Of a stretch of 64,000 nucleotides of DNA, positions 58,232 to 64,000 are shown one piece after another. Source of the DNA: Hymenobacter piscis (GTDB lineage: Bacteria > Bacteroidota > Bacteroidia > Cytophagales > Hymenobacteraceae); the NCBI RefSeq assembly GCF_018760735.1, contig NZ_JAHHZN010000004.1:186001-250000 (forward strand), given 5' to 3'. The translations under genes and the position numbers were made by a program. The notes beneath the pieces are model-generated. The model was not told the DNA's origin. It ran no database searches and saw only the letters and a list, made by a program, of their open reading frames with translations. Each line of letters begins with the position of its first letter. Position 1 is the stretch's first letter.

Positions 58232-59548
58232 TTATTCGGCAGAATTGGTGCGGATAGAGGCGCGCAGCTCCGTGAGCAGGGCGTAGAGGCCCACGTAGGT
58301 GCGGTTGAGGTAGATGAAGTGCTCGGAGCCGCGGGGCTCGCGCTGCTGGCGTAACTCGGGCTGCTGCATCAGGTCGTCGCCGAGGGCGTAGAGACTCTGC
58401 ATGTAGGCCGGGTCGCCGAAATCGAAGGTGGGCTGGCGGAAGGGGCGGCCCACCAGCTCCAGGGAGGCACGCATGGTATCCACGTAGAAGGCGCGGCGGG
58501 CGGCCGGGTCGTCGGGGCGGAGCACGCCGCCTTCTTCCAGCAGGGCCGCCAGGCGGGCGGGGTCGGCGAGGGTTTCGGGCGTGAGCAGGGCCGTGAACAG
58601 GCGGTGTACGTCGGCCGGAATTTCCTTTACGCAGCCAAAATCCAGCACGCCCACGGTGCCGCCGTCGGTATCCGTGAGCAAGAAGTTGCCGGGGTGCGGA
58701 TCGGCGTGCACCTGGCGCAGCTCGTTGAGCTGGAACATATAGAAGTCCCAAAGGGCCTGGCCGAGCTGGTTGCGCACTTTCTGGCTGGGATTGGTGGCCA
58801 GAAACTCCTTCATGTGCTGGCCGGGCAGCCAGTCCATCGTCAGGATGCGGGCGGCCGACAGCTCGGGGTAATACTGGGCGAACTGCAAATGCGCCAGACC
58901 GGCCGAGGCGGCGGCAATCTGCTGGCCGCGGCGCAGCTCCAGGGCGTAGTCGGTTTCCTCGAGCAGGCGGGTTTCCACTTCCTGCATGTAGGGGCGCACG
59001 GTGGCTTCATCGAGTCCCAGCACGCGCAGCGCAATGGGCTTCACCAGCCGGATATCGGAGCGGATGCTGTCGGCCACGCCGGGGTACTGCACCTTCACGG
59101 CCAGCTCCCGGCCGTCTTTGCGCGCCGCATGCACCTGCCCGATGCTGGCCGCCTGCCGGGCCTCGATGTCGAACTCGTCGAACACCTCAAACGGCGACCG
59201 GCCAAACGCTTCCCGAAACGTTTTCACCACCAGCGGCCCCGAGAGGGGCGGGGTCTGGTACTGGGCCTGGGCAAACTGGTCGGCGTAGGCGGTGGGCAGC
59301 AGGTTCTTTTCCATGGCCAGCATCTGGGCCACTTTCAGCACCGAGCCTTTCATTTCGCTGAGCGTGCCGTACAGCTCGGCCGCATTGGCCGCATGCAGGT
59401 CCTCGGTGGGGCTGTCGGCGCCCACGGCCCGCTTGGCGTAGTGCTTCACGTAGTTGGCCCCCACGTTGAGGCCGGTTTTGGCGAAACGCGCCGCCCGGGC
59501 CACTTTGGTGGTGGGCAGGGAGGTAAGGGGCTTGGGAGTATCGTCCAT
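58232..59548 (-). CDS. ABC1/AarF (UbiB-like) family protein kinase-like protein
   Basis: A 438-residue ADCK/UbiB-type atypical kinase. The KxGQ-like segment reads MKGSVLKVAQML, followed by the ASIGQVHAARKDG nucleotide loop and AVKVQYPGV with the ATP-contacting Lys. RQVHADPHPGNFLL is the catalytic loop and VLDFGCVKE the metal-binding Asp loop. Family members support quinone or lipid metabolism as ATPases. The TetR gene upstream probably belongs to the same unit. The ATG at 59548 was used; the extension to 59629 is translated from the palindrome at 59577. Confidence 0.9.
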   Translation of the reverse strand: MDDTPKPLTSLPTTKVARAARFAKTGLNVGANYVKHYAKRAVGADSPTEDLHAANAAELYGTLSEMKGSVLKVAQMLAMEKNLLPTAYADQFAQAQYQTPPLSGPLVVKTFREAFGRSPFEVFDEFDIEARQAASIGQVHAARKDGRELAVKVQYPGVADSIRSDIRLVKPIALRVLGLDEATVRPYMQEVETRLLEETDYALELRRGQQIAAASAGLAHLQFAQYYPELSAARILTMDWLPGQHMKEFLATNPSQKVRNQLGQALWDFYMFQLNELRQVHADPHPGNFLLTDTDGGTVGVLDFGCVKEIPADVHRLFTALLTPETLADPARLAALLEEGGVLRPDDPAARRAFYVDTMRASLELVGRPFRQPTFDFGDPAYMQSLYALGDDLMQQPELRQQREPRGSEHFIYLNRTYVGLYALLTELRASIRTNSAE

Positions 59549-59576
59549 GAGGATGTTAACGAGGCCGTTTATGAAA

Positions 59577-59665
59577 CTGTCATCCTGAGCGGAGCGAAGG
59601 ACCTCAACACGCTGCAACGGTTTGTTCACGCGTGATAAGGTCCTTCGCTCCGCTCAGGATGACAG
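59577..59665. repeat. Palindromic element, GTCATCCTGAGC family
   Basis: Perfect 28-base arms (59577-59604, 59638-59665) starting CTGTCATCCTGAGCGGAGCG. Centre: CACGCTGCAACGGTTTGTTC in outline. It separates the TetR and ABC1 kinase genes. Confidence 0.95.
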
Positions 59666-59697
59666 CTGGTACTATATGCTCGGAATAACGTTCTGAT

Positions 59698-60366
59698 TTA
59701 CCGGCGCACCAGGAACCGCACGAAATCGGCGGCGGAATCCAGGGTGTTGCGGCCTACCAGGTCGAAGCTCAGGGTCACGGCTTTTTCGATGGCGGCGTCG
59801 GTGCGCTCGAAGTTTACGGTGTCGTCTTTGGCGAAGAAGCCGAGCACGAACAACTGCTGCTGCCAGAAGAAACGCGGGTAGCCGTGCTGCACCAGCTGGC
59901 GGCTGGCCACTTCCTCGGTGCGGCGGCCCTCGCGCAGCAACTCTTCCACGAAGGCCTCAAAGTCCTGCCGGAAATCATCCAGCACGCGGGGCGTGATGCC
60001 GGGCATTTTGGAGAGCGAGCGGCGCAGGCTTTGCAGGGCGTAGCTGCGGTTGTGCTTGAGAATCTCGATGAGCGTGTAGTAATAGCCCAGCAGCTTTTCG
60101 CGGGCACCGTACTGCTCCCATACCGGCTCGCGGGCGGCCGTGGCGCGGGCCTCGCGGCCAAAGTCGGCCCAGATTTCCCGGTCGATGGCGTCGAAGTTGG
60201 CGTAGCTGGCGTAGAATTCCTGCTCGGGCAGGCCCAGCTTCTGGGTCAGCTTGAACACCGAAATCGGCGGCTTGCCTTTGCGCAGCACGTAGTCGAGGTA
60301 GGCTTGCTTGATCCGTTCTTTGGGCGAGAAAGCCGCTTCGGGAGCGGGCGTGGGTTGCTGTTTCAT
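59698..60366 (-). CDS. TetR family transcriptional regulator
   Basis: A 222-residue protein with an N-terminal TetR-like HTH (PKERIKQAYLDYVLRKGKPPISVFKLTQKLGLPEQEFYASYANFD read in parts, about residues 15-60) and an all-helical ligand domain. It lies next to an ABC1 kinase gene in the same direction, a pairing common in Bacteroidota, and may control it. Ligand unknown. Confidence 0.8.
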   Translation of the reverse strand: MKQQPTPAPEAAFSPKERIKQAYLDYVLRKGKPPISVFKLTQKLGLPEQEFYASYANFDAIDREIWADFGREARATAAREPVWEQYGAREKLLGYYYTLIEILKHNRSYALQSLRRSLSKMPGITPRVLDDFRQDFEAFVEELLREGRRTEEVASRQLVQHGYPRFFWQQQLFVLGFFAKDDTVNFERTDAAIEKAVTLSFDLVGRNTLDSAADFVRFLVRR

Positions 60367-60423
60367 AGTAGCAGGATAACCGCTTCGGCGGCTGAAAGTT
60401 GTGAGAAACCCGGCCGGATTTGG

Positions 60424-61731
60424 CTAGGCGTGCAGGTCGCGGGAGGCACGATAGGCGGCCAGGGCCCGGTCGCGGGTGGCGGGGTGCTCCACCAGGGGCT
60501 TGGGGTAGCGCGGCGTGCCGAACTCGGGCACCCACTGCTTCACGTAGACGTGCTGCTTATCGAACTTGGCCAGCTGCGAATCGGGGCTGAAAATGCGGAA
60601 CCAGGGCTGCGAATCGGCACCGGTGCCCGCCACCCACTGCCAGTTGCCCACGTTGGAGGCCATTTCGTAGTCGAGCAGCTTTTCGGCGAAGTAGGCCTCG
60701 CCCCATTTCCAGTCGATGAGCAGGTTTTTGATCAGAAAGCTGGCCGTGGCCATTCGCACGCGGTTGTGCATGAAGCCGGTGGCGTTGAGCTGGCGCATGC
60801 CCGCGTCGATGAGCGGGTATCCGGTGCGGCCCTCGCACCAGGCCCGGAACTCATCCTCGTTGTTGCGCCACTGAATGTCGCGCAGCTTGGGGTCGTAGCT
60901 TTCGTGGGCCGTGTGCGGGAAGTGCCAGAGCAGCTGCATGAAGAAGTCGCGCCAGATGAGCTCACTCAGCCAGATTTCGGCCTTGGCCTCCAGGGCCCGC
61001 TGCACCAGGTGGCGGATGCTCACGGTGCCGAAGCGCAGGTGCAGACCCATGCGGCTGGTAGAGTCGCGGGCGGGCACGTCGCGGGTATCGGCGTATTGCT
61101 CCAGGGTGCGGGTGGCCAGCCGCCGGCCCGGAATGTGCTCGGGGCTGCGTTCAAAGCCCATGTCGGCCAAGGAGGGGCGGGCGCCGGCCGGCACGCGGGC
61201 CAGCTGGTCGAGGTGGTCGGCGGAAGGGTGGGGGCAATAGTCGGCCTCGGTGAGGCGGGCCAGCCAGGCGCGCTTGTAAGGGCCGTAAATCTTGTAGGGC
61301 TGGCCGGTTTTGGTCTGCACCTCGTCCTTCTCGAAGATAACCTGGTCCTTGTAGGTGTGCAGCGGCACGTCGTGCTTCTTTAACAGCTCCGTCACAGCCG
61401 CGTCGCGAGTGGCGGCGTAGGGCTCGTAGTCGTGGTTGGTGTGCACGGCGGCTACGTCCAGCTCCTTGAGCAGGTCGGCAAACACCTTTTCCGGCTTACC
61501 GTAGCGCACCAGCAGGGTGCCGCCGGCTGTCTCGGCTTCTTCCGTCAGCCGCTGCACCTCATCAAAGATGAACATGACGCGGGCATCCTGGCGGTTTTCC
61601 AGCTTGTCGAGGATTTCGGGGTCGAAGATGAATAGCGGCACCACCGGCTGCCCGCCCTGCAGCGCGGCGGCCAGCCCGGCATTATCCTGAAAACGCAAGT
61701 CGCGCCGGTGCCAGAACAGGGATACTTTCAT
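60424..61731 (-). CDS. phrB: Deoxyribodipyrimidine photolyase
   Basis: A 435-residue cryptochrome/photolyase family enzyme repairing cyclobutane pyrimidine dimers with light. MKVSLFWHRRDLRFQDNAGL opens the antenna domain; the FAD domain has TSRMGLHLRFGTVSIR, SELIWRDFFMQLLW, GRTGYPLIDAGMRQL, TGFMHNRVRMATASFL and DYEMASNVGNWQW, including the Trp-rich FAD/DNA-contact region. Length is that of class I CPD photolyases. It appears to be a single gene. Confidence 0.95.
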   Translation of the reverse strand: MKVSLFWHRRDLRFQDNAGLAAALQGGQPVVPLFIFDPEILDKLENRQDARVMFIFDEVQRLTEEAETAGGTLLVRYGKPEKVFADLLKELDVAAVHTNHDYEPYAATRDAAVTELLKKHDVPLHTYKDQVIFEKDEVQTKTGQPYKIYGPYKRAWLARLTEADYCPHPSADHLDQLARVPAGARPSLADMGFERSPEHIPGRRLATRTLEQYADTRDVPARDSTSRMGLHLRFGTVSIRHLVQRALEAKAEIWLSELIWRDFFMQLLWHFPHTAHESYDPKLRDIQWRNNEDEFRAWCEGRTGYPLIDAGMRQLNATGFMHNRVRMATASFLIKNLLIDWKWGEAYFAEKLLDYEMASNVGNWQWVAGTGADSQPWFRIFSPDSQLAKFDKQHVYVKQWVPEFGTPRYPKPLVEHPATRDRALAAYRASRDLHA

Positions 61732-61744
61732 AGGAGAGAAGTGA

Positions 61745-61840
61745 GATGGTCAGAGCTCAGAAATGAGACTACGTTCAAAGCCTGTTTGTGAAGGTTGAAC
61801 ATCTTCTTACTTCTCAGCTCTCATCATCTAAGGTCTAAAC
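61745..61840. repeat. Imperfect palindrome near the photolyase start
   Basis: GATGGTCAGAGCTCAGAAATG (61745-61765) faces TTCTCAGCTCTCATCATCTAAGG in two parts (about 61812-61833). It fills the SDR-photolyase gap. Confidence 0.5.
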
Positions 61841-61844
61841 AAGG

Positions 61845-62558
61845 TTACTTCAGCCGGCCCATGCCGCCGTCTACGGGCAGCACCTGGCCGGTGATGAAGG
61901 AGCTATGGTCGGATAGCAAAAAGGAAGTCATGTAGGCCAGGTCCTGGGGCTGACCGATGCGTTGCAGGGGGTGGCGCTTGGCGCCGGCTTCCTGCTTTTC
62001 GGGGGTGCTGAGCAGGGCCGCGGCCAGGGGCGTATCGGTCAGCGAAGGGGCCACGCAGTTGACGCGGATGTTGCTGGCGGCGTACTCGGCGGCTAGGGCC
62101 CGGGTAAGGCCCTCCAGGGCGGCCTTGGCGGTGGCAATGCTGGCGTGAAACGACATGCCCGTATCGGCGGCCACGGTGCTGAAGAGCACCACCGAGGCGC
62201 CTTCGGCCTTTTTGAGCCGCTTCATGCAGGCCTGCAGCACCTGCACCGCGCCCAGCACGTTGAGCTGGAAATCGGCCTGGAAATCAGCCACCGGAATCCG
62301 CTCGAAGGGGCGCAGCTTGATGGAGCCGGGGCAGTACACCACGCCGTGCAGCACCTCCGGCAGGGCATCCAGCGCCGTCCCGAAGGGCTGCGTCACGTCC
62401 AGGGGCAGGAAGGTGGTGCCCAGCTCGGCCAGTTCCGCCGACTCGTGGCGGGAGGCGGTGTAGAGCCGGGCGCCGAGCTTGCTCAGCAGTTGGGCCGTAG
62501 CCAGTCCGATGCCCGAGGAGGCACCAACGAGGAGAATATTCTTATCTGCGACTTCCAT
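61845..62558 (-). CDS. SDR family oxidoreductase with atypical active site
   Basis: A 237-residue short-chain dehydrogenase. The dinucleotide motif VGASSGIGLA (residues 11-20), Ser127 in FSTVA, and Lys145 are present, but the Tyr four residues before the Lys (YxxxK) is Ile141 (HASIATAKAALEG). VNCVAPSLTDTPLA and GQVLPVDGGMG complete the fold. Without the catalytic Tyr, a normal ketoreductase mechanism is doubtful. The ATG at 62558 was chosen because the beta-1 strand starts right after it. Confidence 0.87.
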   Translation of the reverse strand: MEVADKNILLVGASSGIGLATAQLLSKLGARLYTASRHESAELAELGTTFLPLDVTQPFGTALDALPEVLHGVVYCPGSIKLRPFERIPVADFQADFQLNVLGAVQVLQACMKRLKKAEGASVVLFSTVAADTGMSFHASIATAKAALEGLTRALAAEYAASNIRVNCVAPSLTDTPLAAALLSTPEKQEAGAKRHPLQRIGQPQDLAYMTSFLLSDHSSFITGQVLPVDGGMGRLK

Positions 62559-62829
62559 GCGGGGAGGCTTAAGGGTGAGGGAGTGGCCTGAAAACTGAGC
62601 GGCGCCGGGAAAGTTTGGCCCATAGCCATTGTAATCTGGCCAGGGCCCGACTTGGGTACTCGCCACCGATTCTGCATATTGGCAAGTTGTCGTAGTAGTT
62701 TTCCTGCCGCTCCCTGCTTATTGGGTTATCACCTAATAAGGCAGTGAGATGGAGAGCGTCGCGGCTTGATGCTTTCTTATAACTGCGAAAAATTAGTTTT
62801 CAGCAAAAATTCGCTGCTGCTTCCGGCTT
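62559..62829. other. Intergenic region between divergent SDR and pyruvate carboxylase genes
   Basis: No gene, terminator or long palindrome seen. AT content rises towards the pyruvate carboxylase gene (62770-62815). Confidence 0.4.
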
Positions 62830-62844
62830 CCTTCCGTAGCTTGC
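62830..62844 (+). promoter_or_regulatory. CCTTCCGTAGCTTGC box before pyruvate carboxylase
   Basis: Identical over 15 bases to the site at 41259-41273 upstream of the starch-binding esterase; contains TAGCTTGC, a possible -7 variant, 41 bases before the ATG. Confidence 0.45.
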
Positions 62845-62884
62845 GGCATCTTTCTTTCTCCGCTCTTTATTCTCTTCTTTCCGC

Positions 62885-64000
62885 ATGAATATTCGCAGAC
62901 TGCTGGTCGCTAACCGCGGCGAAATTGCCATCCGCGTGCTCCGTGCCGCCACCGAGTTGGGCATTCGCACCGTGGCCATCTACACCTACGAAGACCGCTA
63001 CTCCCTGCACCGCTACAAGGCCGACGAGGCCTACCAGGTGGGTCGCGACGACGATCCGCTCAAGCCCTACCTCGACATTGAGGGGCTGATCCGGACGGCC
63101 AAGGAAAACGACGTGGACGCCATTCACCCCGGCTACGGCTTTCTGAGCGAAAATGCCACCCTGGCCCGGCGCTGCCGCGAGGAAGGCATCACGTTCGTGG
63201 GGCCGCGGCCGGAGGTAATGGAAGCCTTGGGCGACAAAGTGGCCGCCAAGCGCGTGGCCGTGGAGTGCGGCGTGCCCATCATTGAGAGCAGCGAAGCCGA
63301 CCTGACCGACCTCGACGTGGCCCTGACCGAGGCCCACCGCATCGGCTACCCCGTGATGCTGAAGGCGGCCAGCGGCGGCGGCGGGCGCGGCATGCGCGTC
63401 ATCCGCGACGATGAGCAGCTGGAGCGCGGCTTCTTCGAGGCCCGCAACGAGGCTCTCAAAGCCTTCGGCGACGATACCGTGTTCCTGGAAAAGTTTGTGG
63501 AGCGGCCCAAGCACATTGAGGTGCAGCTGGTGGCCGACAACCACGGCGGCCTCACCCACCTCTACGAGCGCGACTGCTCGGTGCAGCGCCGCTACCAGAA
63601 GGTGGTGGAAGTGGCGCCCTCCCTGCACCTGACCGAAACCATGCGCGAGCAGCTCTACGAGTACGCCCTGCGCCTGGGCCGGGCCGTGGGCTACAACAAC
63701 GTGGGCACCGTCGAATTCCTGGTCAACCCCGAGCTGGACCGCATCTACTTCATCGAGGTGAACCCGCGCATTCAGGTAGAGCACACGGTCACGGAGATGA
63801 TTACGGGCGTGGACCTGATCAAAACCCAGCTCTACGTGGCCGCCGGCTACCGGCTCACCGACCCCGAAATCAACCTGGGGCCGGAGGTGAAGCCCCTCAA
63901 AACCGGCTACGCCATTCAGTGCCGCATCACCACCGAAAACCCCGAGGAAGACTTTAAGCCCGATTACGGCACCATCACGGCCTACCGCTCGGCGGGCGGC
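62885..64000 (+). CDS. pyc: Pyruvate carboxylase, N-terminal part (cut by window edge)
   Basis: The first 372 residues are visible: a biotin carboxylase domain with MNIRRLLVANRGEIAIRVLR, HPGYGFLSENA, the ATP-grasp glycine loop KAASGGGGRGMRV, YLERDCSVQRR-like YERDCSVQRRYQKVVE, EVNPRIQVEHTVTE and QCRITTENPEEDFKPDYG. The TYEDRYSLHRYKADEAYQVG stretch in two parts and the 'ENPEEDF' run fit single-chain pyruvate carboxylase rather than acetyl-CoA carboxylase AccC. It makes oxaloacetate from pyruvate and bicarbonate. The frame continues past the right edge. Confidence 0.9.
   Translation, partial: MNIRRLLVANRGEIAIRVLRAATELGIRTVAIYTYEDRYSLHRYKADEAYQVGRDDDPLKPYLDIEGLIRTAKENDVDAIHPGYGFLSENATLARRCREEGITFVGPRPEVMEALGDKVAAKRVAVECGVPIIESSEADLTDLDVALTEAHRIGYPVMLKAASGGGGRGMRVIRDDEQLERGFFEARNEALKAFGDDTVFLEKFVERPKHIEVQLVADNHGGLTHLYERDCSVQRRYQKVVEVAPSLHLTETMREQLYEYALRLGRAVGYNNVGTVEFLVNPELDRIYFIEVNPRIQVEHTVTEMITGVDLIKTQLYVAAGYRLTDPEINLGPEVKPLKTGYAIQCRITTENPEEDFKPDYGTITAYRSAGG

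Noticed and set aside
1..64000. tRNA and rRNA genes
   Set aside because: I looked for T-loop and acceptor patterns and for rRNA landmarks and saw none; a covariance search would be decisive.

Overview
The window reads as chromosomal DNA of a high-GC Bacteroidota bacterium, most likely Hymenobacter or a close Cytophagales relative. The reasons are: SusC/SusD/SusE proteins, type IX secretion C-terminal tails, -7 promoter boxes of the form TAnnTTTG in place of sigma-70 boxes, almost no Shine-Dalgarno sequences, a fused alpha/beta 2-oxoacid dehydrogenase E1, and short intergenic palindromes between most genes. High GC leaves very long open antisense frames over most genes; I treated these as shadows. 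The genus call is inference; no rRNA is present.

Layout. 1-2.1 kb: end of an amidohydrolase lipoprotein, AMP nucleosidase and a small HsdR-N-like protein. 2.3-8.7 kb: a leftward four-gene locus (DUF4856 lipoprotein, imelysin-like lipoprotein, HTTM membrane protein, FecA-like TonB receptor), probably iron acquisition, behind a clear promoter with an 11-bp-arm palindrome against its -33 box. 9-13.3 kb: PAS histidine kinase plus single-domain response regulator, then an LTA-synthase-like sulfatase. 13.4-22 kb: SMI1/KNR4 protein, alanine dehydrogenase, DUF1573 protein, fused E1, a lipoprotein, a LuxE-like protein and an NtrC-type regulator without a visible HTH. 22.2-22.7 kb: RNase P RNA. 22.9-27.3 kb: M1 peptidase, Smr/DUF2027 protein, DUF2279 protein. 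27.5-42.7 kb: a starch-type glycan region (secreted alpha-amylase, BadF-type kinase, T9SS protein, SusC/D/E, starch-binding-domain esterase) with an IS4 element and a gene-tail scar. 42.8-51.4 kb: trpEGDCFBA plus DAHP synthase. 51.8-56.1 kb: AraC-type membrane regulator, small lipoprotein and two tandem aromatic amino acid hydroxylases. 56.2-64 kb: Mpo1-like protein, dienelactone hydrolase, ABC1 kinase, TetR regulator, photolyase, SDR, and the start of pyruvate carboxylase.

The most notable content is regulatory. The trp operon starts with a short ORF carrying Trp-Trp-Trp followed by an intrinsic terminator. The second aromatic amino acid hydroxylase starts with a 29-codon ORF holding six Tyr codons, then mutually exclusive hairpins and a terminator; since the enzyme makes tyrosine from phenylalanine, this looks like tyrosine-sensing attenuation of a biosynthetic phenylalanine hydroxylase. 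Its tandem paralogue also has a leader terminator, but Gln replaces the iron-ligand Glu.

Almost every intergenic gap holds a palindromic element of roughly 90-110 bp. Several arm families (GTCATnCTGAGC..., GTAGAGACGC..., CCCAGGGCTGAAG..., TAGGGTCTTGGGG...) are present, and at least two share related core sequence. Every gap in the trp operon contains one, one forms an enlarged arm of RNase P RNA, and some provide the stop codon of the preceding gene.
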